DNA from: Candidatus Falkowbacteria bacterium CG10_big_fil_rev_8_21_14_0_10_37_14 | Lineage (GTDB): Bacteria > Patescibacteriota > Patescibacteriia > Patescibacteriales > Patescibacteriaceae | Direction of reading: 5' to 3' | Length of the DNA stretch: 34,155 nt | Assembly: GCA_002778705.1 (NCBI GenBank) | Contig: PFAM01000017.1 | Coordinates: forward strand, 1 to 34,155 | In this document: positions 9,009 through 16,377 of the stretch, in pieces | Position numbering within the stretch: position 1 is the first letter of the stretch | Layout of the letters: each line of letters starts with the position of its first letter | Made by a program: the position numbers and the translations under genes | Notes under the pieces: model-generated | What the model was told of the DNA's origin: nothing | The model's database searches: none | What the model saw: only the letters and a program-made list of their open reading frames with translations

Positions 9009-9842
9009 TTAATGATTATCCGAAGCCGGTAATAAAATTGAAACAATCCGCAAGACATCCAGTGCAGCCGAAGGCTCTACAACCGCCGATTGCCAAATTT
9101 TATTATCTAATCTATCTACTCTAGTAACTCTACCAATAGCCAAGCCAGCTGGAATATCTGGCTCTAGACCAGAGGTAACCAAGAGCTCCCCGGCTTCTAT
9201 TTTTTCGGTCTGTGGTATAAAACTAACACCCACTGTTAGGCCAGAAATGCCCTCAGCAATACCGATGGTTTTTTGGCTAGAATTAGCGGCCACCGACAAG
9301 CGACAATCACGACTGGTTAATAAAGCTACTTCAGACAGTGAATCTTTAACACTAACTATCCTACCGACAACTAAGCCCTCCTCATTAATAACTAAAAGAC
9401 CAGGAATAATCTTTTGTTTACTGCCCTGATCAATAACTAAACGATCGTTTTCCCAAGCCTTGTTTTGAGGAGCTAAACGAGAAACGACACGAGCTAAAAC
9501 GTATTTATGACTAATCTCGTCAAACAAATTAACATATTTACGCAAAACTCGATTTTCTTCACGCAGATATTGTAAACCAGCGTTTTCCATAACTAGTCGG
9601 CGACGATCAGCTTCAGCAGTGGATAATAATTCAGGATAATTATTAATTCCTGAATCAGAATAAGATTTATGAAACACCGAACTAAGATCGGTAACTGAAC
9701 GCATAACCGGAGTCAAGACTCTGGCCAACAAACTTTCTACAGGCCTTAAGATACCAAAACTATGTCCAAACAACAAAACAACCCCCACCACTAAGAGCCA
9801 GATTAAACGAGTATTCTTGAAACGACGGAAAGGGAAGGCCAT
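9009..9842 (-). CDS. mreC: Rod shape-determining protein MreC
   Basis: This 277-residue protein has an N-terminal anchor (LIWLLVVGVVLLFGHSFGIL, about residues 13-32), a helical coiled-coil segment around residues 70-105 (TAEADRRRLVMENAGLQYLREENRVLR), then two beta-rich domains with typical MreC features: LVIDQGSKQKIIPGLLVINEEGLVVGRI, VALLTSRDCRLSV, and GELLVTSGLEPDIPAGLAIGRV. MreC sits on the outer face of the membrane and links MreB filaments to PBP2. It follows mreB after a 98-base palindromic spacer and abuts mreD. Confidence 0.95.
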   Translation of the reverse strand: MAFPFRRFKNTRLIWLLVVGVVLLFGHSFGILRPVESLLARVLTPVMRSVTDLSSVFHKSYSDSGINNYPELLSTAEADRRRLVMENAGLQYLREENRVLRKYVNLFDEISHKYVLARVVSRLAPQNKAWENDRLVIDQGSKQKIIPGLLVINEEGLVVGRIVSVKDSLSEVALLTSRDCRLSVAANSSQKTIGIAEGISGLTVGVSFIPQTEKIEAGELLVTSGLEPDIPAGLAIGRVTRVDRLDNKIWQSAVVEPSAALDVLRIVSILLPASDNH

Positions 9843-9940
9843 AAAATATCAAAATCCAAATTTCCAATGTCAAATCAATGGGACAAAATCCAAATGTCAA
9901 AATTGGATATTGGAAATTGGAAATTTAACATTGTATTTAA
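9843..9940. repeat. AT-rich intergenic palindrome between mreB and mreC
   Basis: The spacer is built from near-copies of AAATCCAAAT, TTCCAATGTCAAAT and their complements ATTGGATATTGGAAATTGGA, so it can fold back along most of its length. It looks like a dispersed intergenic palindromic repeat rather than a coding or promoter sequence. The spacer at 3133-3227 has a similar but poorer AAATTTTTAATTTTT / GAAATTAAAAATTT pattern. Confidence 0.6.
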
Positions 9941-10984
9941 TTAGAGTTCTTTCGTGCTAGGAACAGCCACTTTTAACAATAGTTCATTGTCGGCTAAGAG
10001 AATACCGGTACCACGCACGACACAGGTTAAAGGATCGTCAGCTACCCGAACAGGAATACGGGTAGCAGTGGCAATTTCTTTATCCAAACCACGAAGCAAA
10101 GAGCCACCACCCGTTAGAACGATGCCTGATTCACAAATATCCGAGACCAGTTCAGGCGGAGTGGTTTCTAAAATTAATTTGATATTATCAATAATACGAT
10201 GAATACTACGGGAAATAGCCTCACGCACCTGACCATCGGTGACGCGAATTTCTTTAGGCAAACCAGAAATTAAATCACGACCACGGACAACCATTTCTAA
10301 CATTTCTTTTTGCGGAGTGACAGAACCAATATTTATTTTAATCTTTTCGGCTAATTGTTCACCGATTAAAACATTAAACTCTTCACGAATATAATCAATA
10401 ATATCTTGAGTGAGTGTGTTACCAGCGATACGCAGACTTTTCCAGTTGACACAACCAGACAAAGCAATAATCGCGATGTCGGTAGTTCCGCCGCCGATGT
10501 CAATAATCATTGTAGCCTCGGCCTCGGTAACCGGCAAACGAACGCCAATGGCTGCGGCCATCGCCTCTTCTATTAAAAAAACTTGGCGAGCGCCAGCTGA
10601 TTTCGCAGCATCTTCCACAGCTTTTTTCTCTACCTCGGTAATATCTAGAGGGATACCAATAACCACCCTAGGCATCGGAACCAAGGTAAAGTTTTCACTG
10701 TGTACTTTATCAATAAAATATTTAAGCATTTTTTCAGCCACTTCAAAATCAGATACCACGCCGTCAGCAAGCGGTTTAATAGCTTGAATATAGGCCGGGG
10801 TTTTCCCGAGCATTTTTTTAGCTTCCTCTCCAACGGCTAACACTTCATCAGTACGAGTATCAATAGCCACTACACTTGGCTCATTAATCACAATACCTTT
10901 ATCAAGCGTGCACACTAAAGTATTGGCCGTGCCCAGGTCAATGCCGAGATCTTTACTGAATTTACCGAAAAACTTAGAAAACAT
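9941..10984 (-). CDS. mreB: Actin-like cell-shape protein MreB
   Basis: This 347-residue actin-fold ATPase forms membrane-associated filaments that organise lateral wall synthesis. Phosphate-binding motif 1 is IDLGTANTLV (15-24), motif 2 is DIGGGTTDIAII, and the adenosine motif is GIVLTGGGSLLRGLD near residue 290. The N-terminal FSKFFGKFSKDLG is the short membrane-binding/helical lead typical of MreB. Length is normal. It follows proS after 3 bases, so proS-mreB-mreC-mreD-mrdA are probably transcribed together. Confidence 0.98.
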   Translation of the reverse strand: MFSKFFGKFSKDLGIDLGTANTLVCTLDKGIVINEPSVVAIDTRTDEVLAVGEEAKKMLGKTPAYIQAIKPLADGVVSDFEVAEKMLKYFIDKVHSENFTLVPMPRVVIGIPLDITEVEKKAVEDAAKSAGARQVFLIEEAMAAAIGVRLPVTEAEATMIIDIGGGTTDIAIIALSGCVNWKSLRIAGNTLTQDIIDYIREEFNVLIGEQLAEKIKINIGSVTPQKEMLEMVVRGRDLISGLPKEIRVTDGQVREAISRSIHRIIDNIKLILETTPPELVSDICESGIVLTGGGSLLRGLDKEIATATRIPVRVADDPLTCVVRGTGILLADNELLLKVAVPSTKEL

Positions 10985-10987
10985 AAG

Positions 10988-12217
10988 TTATTTAGTCCAA
11001 TAATTTATCAATTCTCCTAATTTGACTAACTCCACCTCTTGACTGGTGCGTTTTTTAATCTCAACAGAACCTTCGGCTAAGGTTTTAGCGCTAACAACAA
11101 CACGATAAGGACAGCCCATTAAATCGGCAGATACCAATTTTTCTCCAGCCCCTAAATCACGGTCATCATAAATTACTTCGATCTTAGCTTTCTGTAATCT
11201 GTCATAGAGCAAATCGGTGGCTTCGTTTTGTCGTAAGCTAACTAAATGAACTTTAAATGGAGCTACTTCTTCCGGCCAAATTAAACCGCCATCATCGTGG
11301 CTGATTTCTACGATAGTGCCCATAATACGACTTGGACCCATACCATAACAACCCATGATAACCGGTTTTTCTGTGCCCGATTCGTCTAAATAATTAAAAC
11401 CAAACGGTTCACTGAAGCGTGTGCCTAGTTTAAAAATATTGCCAACCTCAATAGCTTTTTCAGCTCGAAGCTCGACATTACCACATAAAGGACAAGCTGA
11501 CTGTTCTTCGATAATTTCTTGGTTTACAGCTACCTTACATTTATCGCAAATGTGAATAGTGTCTTCGCCGGCATCACAAACTGTTTGAAATTCATGGCTG
11601 TATTTTGAAAAGGCCCCACCAGAAGCGTAGGTTAAAAAAGTAATATCCAATAAACCTAAACGTTCATAAATCTTAAAATAAGCTTTCTGCGCAATTTCGT
11701 AATAGGCGTCTAAAGTTTTTTGATCAGTATGAAAAGAATATAAATCTTTCATGGAAAACTCGCGCCCACGAAGTAGCCCAGCTTTAGATCTTAGCTCGTT
11801 TCTAAACTTGGTTTGTATTTGATAGACAGCGGTCGATAAATCTTTATAAGAAAAAACATGGCGTTGAACAGTTGGCGTGACAATTTCTTCATGTGTAGCA
11901 CCCAAAGCGTAATCACGATTATCTCCACCTTTTAATCTAAAGAGCGCATCAAAGTTTTCCCAGCGTCCAGTAATTTGCCAGTATTCTTTTGGAGTGAGTG
12001 CAGGCATTAAAATCTCTTGACCGCCAATGGCGTCAATTTCTTCACGGATAACTCGACAAATATTGTTGTGGACACGCAAGCCCAGAGGCAAAAAAGTGTA
12101 AATACCAGCGCCAATTTTATCAATAAAACCAGCTCGCATCAATATTTGAGCATTTAAGCTGGTTTCGTCTTTTGGATTTTCTTTGAGTGTTCTCGTAAAC
12201 AATTGACTTAGGCGCAT
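10988..12217 (-). CDS. proS: Prolyl-tRNA synthetase, short form without the large editing insertion
   Basis: This 409-residue class II synthetase charges tRNA-Pro. The N-terminal MRLSQLFTRTLKENP and IGAGIYTFLPLGLRVHN are bacterial ProS hallmarks. Motif 2 is FRNELRSKAGLLRGREFSMKD, followed by LYSFH, and motif 3 is GMGPSRIMGTIVE. The anticodon-binding domain (FKVHLVSL...VIYDDRDLGAGEKL) forms the C-terminus. Standard bacterial-type ProS is about 570 residues because a roughly 180-residue INS editing domain lies between motifs 2 and 3. Here that position holds only about 60 residues, including a four-cysteine knuckle (CDKC...CPLC). Loss of INS is also known in alphaproteobacterial ProS. It heads the mre operon. 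Confidence 0.95.
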   Translation of the reverse strand: MRLSQLFTRTLKENPKDETSLNAQILMRAGFIDKIGAGIYTFLPLGLRVHNNICRVIREEIDAIGGQEILMPALTPKEYWQITGRWENFDALFRLKGGDNRDYALGATHEEIVTPTVQRHVFSYKDLSTAVYQIQTKFRNELRSKAGLLRGREFSMKDLYSFHTDQKTLDAYYEIAQKAYFKIYERLGLLDITFLTYASGGAFSKYSHEFQTVCDAGEDTIHICDKCKVAVNQEIIEEQSACPLCGNVELRAEKAIEVGNIFKLGTRFSEPFGFNYLDESGTEKPVIMGCYGMGPSRIMGTIVEISHDDGGLIWPEEVAPFKVHLVSLRQNEATDLLYDRLQKAKIEVIYDDRDLGAGEKLVSADLMGCPYRVVVSAKTLAEGSVEIKKRTSQEVELVKLGELINYWTK

Positions 12218-12269
12218 AGTTTTATAAATGGTAAATAAAATAGTTTTTAACTCATGGCTATCCTACCCC

Positions 12270-12291
12270 AAAAATAGGCTTTTGTCAAAGA
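12270..12291. repeat. Direct repeat copy 1 flanking the nucleotidyltransferase module
   Basis: A 22-base sequence (AAAAATAGGCTTTTGTCAAA plus GA) recurs exactly at 13227-13248. The copies lie on either side of the two-gene module at 12344-13217, 957 bases apart, like target-site or recombination footprints of an acquired cassette. Confidence 0.75.
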
Positions 12292-12308
12292 GATAAATAT
12301 AAACAAAA

Positions 12309-12333
12309 CGGCTCAGACGTAATGTCGGAGCTG
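12309..12333 (-). terminator. Hairpin terminator downstream of the AbiEii-like gene
   Basis: CGGCTC-A-GAC, loop GTAAT, GTC-G-GAGCTG form a stem with one G:T pair and one internal mismatch. On the minus strand it is followed by TTTTGTTTATA; on the plus strand by TTTTTG. It lies just past the end of the 12344-12970 gene and could work in both directions. Confidence 0.65.
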
Positions 12334-12343
12334 TTTTTGAGAG

Positions 12344-12970
12344 CTATTTGATAGTGGTTATGGCTAATTTCTGTAAAGACTTTTTTACCAATAAATCACT
12401 TAAAGCTTGACCTGGTAAATATTCAATTTCTTCGCTGTAATCAATATCTTTGAAATAAGCTAATTGCTCACGAAAAATCTTTTCGTTAAACTCACTGGCA
12501 AAGATTTTTTTAGCTGCTTTAACAATCGGCAACAAGCCGTCAAAATGATTAGCAATAAATAAAATGTCTACGTAGTCTTTCCACTTAGCTCGCCGACCCA
12601 AAGCATAGGCTTTCATCGCGGCTAAAGTTTCCAAATCCGCTAAGGGCAAACCTTGATAAGTAATGGTAAATTTAATAGAAAAAGGATAATGTAAAAAAGT
12701 TAGCTTAACGCCATTAACTATAGTAGTATATTCTTCTGGGGTATCAACCAAGACTTGTTCAATCTTAAAACCCAAGCTAACAATATGTCGCCGAATCATC
12801 GCTCGATCTATTTTTTTGACAGAAAACAAATCAAAATCTATAGACCTACGATGCTGTAGTTGTAAGGCGATAGCTGTCCCACCTACTAAACCGTAGCCAT
12901 TCTTAAACTTTAAAAGCAATGGCCAAAGTGCTTGCTGTTTTTTATTTAGAACGTTTGTCATATTGAGCAA
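12344..12970 (-). CDS. AbiEii/AbiGii-like nucleotidyltransferase
   Basis: This protein of about 208 residues has the DNA polymerase beta-like nucleotidyltransferase signature of the AbiEii family (DUF1814): GGTAIALQLQHRRSIDFDLFS near residues 30-50, with the GG motif and the DFD acidic pair. It also has the family's second conserved block, LADLETLAAMKAYALGRRAKWKDYVDI (about 130-156). Family members act as toxins of type IV-like abortive-infection systems or as stand-alone nucleotidyltransferases that modify tRNA or other targets. The upstream 91-residue gene overlaps it by 29 bases, so the two are translationally linked. The full-length AbiEi antitoxin is absent, so an actual toxin-antitoxin role is inferred from arrangement only. 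Confidence 0.85.
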   Translation of the reverse strand: MLNMTNVLNKKQQALWPLLLKFKNGYGLVGGTAIALQLQHRRSIDFDLFSVKKIDRAMIRRHIVSLGFKIEQVLVDTPEEYTTIVNGVKLTFLHYPFSIKFTITYQGLPLADLETLAAMKAYALGRRAKWKDYVDILFIANHFDGLLPIVKAAKKIFASEFNEKIFREQLAYFKDIDYSEEIEYLPGQALSDLLVKKSLQKLAITTIK

Positions 12971-13217
12971 AATATAATTTGAAATAATTTTTAGTCTGGG
13001 GCCGTAAGTTTTGCCGTTTAGCCTTGGCTAAACTGGCAAATAATTTAGAGCTTTTATTCATACCCAGCAATTTAATGAGCGACTGAACATCGCTCATGGT
13101 GCCGTAATTTAGAGTGTGCTCCAAAACCGACTTGTCAGATAACTTAGACAAGTCTTTAACATACCAACACAAATAAGGCCGTTTTTTGATAAAAGTTTGA
13201 GTGGTCATATAAGGCAT
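12942..13217 (-). CDS. Small partner protein of the AbiEii-like nucleotidyltransferase
   Basis: This 91-residue basic protein contains YLCWYVKDLSKLSDKSVLEHTLNYGTMSDVQSLIKLLG, a pattern seen in small proteins encoded just before AbiEii-type nucleotidyltransferases (it resembles the DUF6922 type; this is from memory, not a search). The C-terminal third is Lys/Arg-rich (KAKRQNLRPQTKNYFK), which could bind nucleic acid. Its 3' end overlaps the nucleotidyltransferase start by 29 bases. By position it is a candidate antitoxin or specificity partner, but no catalytic motif is visible. Confidence 0.75.
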   Translation of the reverse strand: MPYMTTQTFIKKRPYLCWYVKDLSKLSDKSVLEHTLNYGTMSDVQSLIKLLGMNKSSKLFASLAKAKRQNLRPQTKNYFKLYFAQYDKRSK

Positions 13218-13226
13218 TATATCACA

Positions 13227-13248
13227 AAAAATAGGCTTTTGTCAAAGA
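13227..13248. repeat. Direct repeat copy 2 flanking the nucleotidyltransferase module
   Basis: Exact 22-base match to 12270-12291 in the same orientation, located 9 bases upstream of the start of the 91-residue gene, so it may overlap that gene's promoter region as well. Confidence 0.75.
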
Positions 13249-13451
13249 CTAAAACAAAAACCCAATAGGCTTATTGAGAAATATTATGGCACTATTTTTC
13301 AAATATCCCAGTTTTCCTCCAAATTCCTCCCACGCCCTCACCCAACTTTTCTACCCAACTTTTCAGTCAACTGAAGTTGGTGTTGATATTTAGATGGACT
13401 AATGATTTTTATCGACTTAAACATAATATAAATTTTCTTACCTCACCCAAC

Positions 13452-13497
13452 CCTCTCCTTCAGACATAGTTCGATGAACTCACTACAAGCGGAGAGG
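13452..13497. repeat. Nested inverted repeat in the spacer before the FISUMP gene end
   Basis: CCTCTCC (13452-13458) pairs with GGAGAGG (13491-13497), and an inner AGTTC-GAT-GAACT hairpin sits at 13468-13480. The surrounding spacer 13249-13503 also has CCCTCACCCAACTTTT and CTCACCCAACCCTCTCCTTC, the look of a dispersed non-coding palindromic element. There is no T tract. I see no gene in this spacer. Confidence 0.55.
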
Positions 13498-13503
13498 AAA
13501 TAT

Positions 13504-15102
13504 TTAGTCAGCGAGGCAACGGACAGAATACCCGGTCAATCGAGGGGAAGTACTGTAAGTGTTAATTCCCTGAAACTCAGTAGTTGTGTATCCCAAAAAC
13601 ACAATCCTAAAAACAGTGCTTGCAAAAAGCGTAGTTGTTATAAAAAACGTATTAGTATTTTTATCTACAAACATATTAGAAACAGAATCTTGCGCTCGAC
13701 CGCCAGCCAAAGCTGTAAAACCAGATGAATTATCAGCTCCAGTATTAGGAGCATTCCAAAGATTTAAAGATTTTATATGCCCACCGGCGACAGTATAACC
13801 ACCCAAGAAATTAGCTAGCGTTATGAATTCAGTGTGACTGGGAACATGCCAACCACTAGGACAAATACCGCGTATATTACCAGGTCCAACAGGTGTGTTA
13901 CTAGTTAAAGTTACCCCATTGACATACTGAACAGCTTCTGGCCATTGATACAAGCCACCATAAATATTACAATTGCTAACACCAGTTGCTATTTGTGCTG
14001 CATCATCTTGTTTTTTATAAGCGTAACACCATTTTTCAATGACGCCATTATCAGTTTGATCTTGTCTAGTAGTATTATCAGCCAAAGCTCCGCTAATCAT
14101 TGTGCCGACATTTAAGTTATCCTTAAACCAGCATTGATTACCGATGAGCACGGTGCGGTAATAACCACCAGTTGTTTGCGTTGTGCCATTAGCATCATAA
14201 GGACCGCCCTCTCCGGCCACCGTGTCTACGCCACAATTAAAACAAATACTTCCAATTCCAAGACAGGCACCGCCGGAACATTCCACGCCAGTTGAGCATG
14301 TGGCGCCACTCGGCTTAAGCATGGTTACTTTACCTCCAGAGCTATAAGCATTGGTGGTGGTGCCGGATTGAAAATCGGCATCTAAAGTATCCGTGGTAGA
14401 GGTTGAAGCACCAACAGCCGTTAGACTGGTGCCTGTAGTTAAATTAGCGCTTTTAGAATAGTAATTAGTCCAGGTAGTTTTATCATCCGGATGTAGCGCT
14501 ATTAAAAGTGGTGAAGCCAATCCGCTCCAATCAGTTTGTGTCCAGCCAAAAGTCATAGCGTTTAGGCGTTGAAACGAAGGTAAAGCCACGACTATTAAAA
14601 TAATTCCTATGGTTAAGGCTGTGGAAGTACCTAGTGACCAGATGGCTACTTTCTTCTTATAAGTTTTGTGAAAGTCTAAAAATTCTTGCTCATAGCTTTG
14701 TTTAACTTTTTTAGTCTTAATCGCTAAGGTTTGTTTATTAGCGTCAAACTTAATGCCAATAAATAGATCAAAACTCCGCTGGGAACTGAGAAAAAGAAGC
14801 AAAAGATATTTCAAAATATCTTTATAGATTTGTCCTGTGATTAATCTTAAAGATTTACTAATAGTTAGCCAAAACTTGCTCTTAGAAGTTGTCCACAGGG
14901 ACAGAGAGATTAAATGCTCTTTAACTCGTAAATATTCTTTAGCTAAAACAGCTTCAGCAAATGGTAAGCTAATATCTTTGTGATAGGCTAAAAGAGCCCA
15001 AAAATTAAGTAAACTTAAAAATAATAAAACAAAAGTCCAACCATGGACCAAACGCCATAATAGTAAAAAATATAAAAAAAACAGCACTAAAATCAGCGCC
15101 AA
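13504..15102 (-). CDS. Membrane-anchored surface protein with FISUMP (major paralogous) domain
   Basis: This protein of about 532 residues has hydrophobic N-terminal segments (ALILVLFFLYFLLLW and FVLLFLSLLNFWALLAY), a basic, probably cytoplasmic stretch (about 45-150), a membrane segment at about 155-178 (LGTSTALTIGIILIVVALP), then a Ser/Thr/Gly-rich outer region. From about residue 300 there is a Fibrobacter-paralogous (FISUMP) domain: YRTVLIGNQCWFKDNLNVG, YGGLYQWPEAVQYV, GICPSGWHVPSHTEF, SSGFTALAGGR and the terminal TGYSVRCLAD. This fold is related to the C-type lectin/FGE group and is common on surface proteins. The TTG start at 15102 is the longest uninterrupted frame. The same frame runs on upstream to a better-looking ATG at 15153, but a TAA intervenes. 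Confidence 0.85.
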   Translation of the reverse strand: MALILVLFFLYFLLLWRLVHGWTFVLLFLSLLNFWALLAYHKDISLPFAEAVLAKEYLRVKEHLISLSLWTTSKSKFWLTISKSLRLITGQIYKDILKYLLLLFLSSQRSFDLFIGIKFDANKQTLAIKTKKVKQSYEQEFLDFHKTYKKKVAIWSLGTSTALTIGIILIVVALPSFQRLNAMTFGWTQTDWSGLASPLLIALHPDDKTTWTNYYSKSANLTTGTSLTAVGASTSTTDTLDADFQSGTTTNAYSSGGKVTMLKPSGATCSTGVECSGGACLGIGSICFNCGVDTVAGEGGPYDANGTTQTTGGYYRTVLIGNQCWFKDNLNVGTMISGALADNTTRQDQTDNGVIEKWCYAYKKQDDAAQIATGVSNCNIYGGLYQWPEAVQYVNGVTLTSNTPVGPGNIRGICPSGWHVPSHTEFITLANFLGGYTVAGGHIKSLNLWNAPNTGADNSSGFTALAGGRAQDSVSNMFVDKNTNTFFITTTLFASTVFRIVFLGYTTTEFQGINTYSTSPRLTGYSVRCLAD

Positions 15103-15410
15103 TGAAAATTTGCTATGAGATTGCTGTCTTTTATTAATTTATAGTTGTGCCATAATCTCCTGAAAAAACGTCCTTAATAGTTAGATATATAGGGGGCCTT
15201 CCAGCGTAACGCACTTCACAAAAAACCAAAGCAGAAGTTGACCTTGCTTAAACTTATCTATATCATACTCCTGATTAAACAATTTGCCAACCCCCCTACC
15301 CTGGTGTGAAAATTAGACAAAAACTACCGGGGATTAGATTCCCTTCCCCTCCGCTTTGCTCCGGCCGGGAATGACAGTGAAGAAAAACGCTAGACCTAAG
15401 AATGACAGTG
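15103..15410. other. Non-coding spacer with blocked upstream start and short repeats
   Basis: On the minus strand an AGGAG (15157-15161) precedes ATG at 15151-15153, which reads ATG GCA CAA CTA TAA and then stays in frame with the FISUMP gene. So the best start signal is separated from the gene by one TAA at codon 5. Further left-to-right, a 12-base direct repeat GAATGACAGTGA occurs twice (around 15369 and 15400), next to a CCGGCCGGG palindrome. No other gene is supported. Confidence 0.55.
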
Positions 15411-15442
15411 AAAAAAAACATCCCGACTTTTAAGCTGGGACG
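15411..15442 (-). terminator. Intrinsic terminator after secF
   Basis: The minus strand reads CGTCCC-AGCTTAAAAGTC-GGGATG, a hairpin with G:T pairs and one mismatch, followed by eight T (the A run at 15411-15418). It lies 25 bases past the secF stop. Confidence 0.8.
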
Positions 15443-15466
15443 TTTTAAAAGATTTTTTAGCCATTT

Positions 15467-16366
15467 TTAAGCTTTTTTCTTGAGCTTTTCAAACCAAAGC
15501 AATAACGGTGAGGCTAAGAAAATCGAACTGTAAGTTCCAAAGAAAATACCGATAAACAAAGCCAAGGCAAAGTAACGAATCGATTCACCGCCATAAATAA
15601 TAATGGCTAGCAAAGCAAACAATACCGTTAACGAGGTGTTAATAGAACGGACAATAGTTTGATTTAAACTAGTATTGATGGTCCCCTCAAAATTCTCTGT
15701 AGATTTTGGCAAACGCTCACGAACACGATCAAAAACTACGATAGTGTCGTTAACCGAATAACCTAAAACAGTAAGCAAAGCAGCCACAAAAGCACTATTT
15801 ACTTCAATGCCATAAAAGTGTCCAAGAACAGAAAAGACACCAATTACAATAATTACATCATGCACCAAAGCAATAACAGCCGCTAGGCCGTATTTCCAAG
15901 AAGCCACAGGGCGAGAAACATGTCTAAAAGCCCAAGCGACATAAGCAATAATAGATAAGATAACAATAATAATGGAAGTGCGAGCATTATTGGCCAACTC
16001 CTTACCAATCGATGGTCCAACCGCTTCAAAACGTAACTCTTCCACAGTGCTATCTGTGCCAGCTAAATCTGTCAACTTAGTGACAATCTCCTGATGTTTA
16101 GCTTCGTCAGTGTTTTGAAAACGCAACACCAAGCTATTATCACCAGCCGGTTGAACTGATAAACTTTTAACATCTAGTTTAACTAATTCAGTCTGTACTT
16201 CACCGACAGCCGGTACAGTTTTGGAAAAACTAACCTCCAATAAACTACCACCAGTGAAATCAATGCTTAGATTTAATCCCCAAGCAATATAAGCCACGAT
16301 AGACAAACCCACTAAAACAGCGGAGATGCTATACCAAATTTTTCTTTTTTGTATAATTCTTAACAT
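15467..16366 (-). CDS. secF: Protein translocase subunit SecF
   Basis: This 299-residue membrane protein works with SecD to drive preprotein export using the proton-motive force. Six membrane segments fit the RND-type fold: the first at about 12-30 (IWYSISAVLVGLSIVAYIA), then a periplasmic-type loop beginning with the SecF signature LSIDFTGGSLLEVSF. The other five follow residue 130, and include AFVAALLTVLGYSVNDTIVVFDRVRE, the conserved TM4 block. The C-terminus is Lys-rich. It follows secD by 11 bases and ends in a terminator. Confidence 0.97.
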   Translation of the reverse strand: MLRIIQKRKIWYSISAVLVGLSIVAYIAWGLNLSIDFTGGSLLEVSFSKTVPAVGEVQTELVKLDVKSLSVQPAGDNSLVLRFQNTDEAKHQEIVTKLTDLAGTDSTVEELRFEAVGPSIGKELANNARTSIIIVILSIIAYVAWAFRHVSRPVASWKYGLAAVIALVHDVIIVIGVFSVLGHFYGIEVNSAFVAALLTVLGYSVNDTIVVFDRVRERLPKSTENFEGTINTSLNQTIVRSINTSLTVLFALLAIIIYGGESIRYFALALFIGIFFGTYSSIFLASPLLLWFEKLKKKA

Positions 16367-16377
16367 ATCTTTGGTAA

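Noticed and set aside
13504-13800. FISUMP C-terminus as a second DGR variable repeat
   Set aside because: It shares no stretch with the template repeat, so adenine-directed change cannot be supported here.
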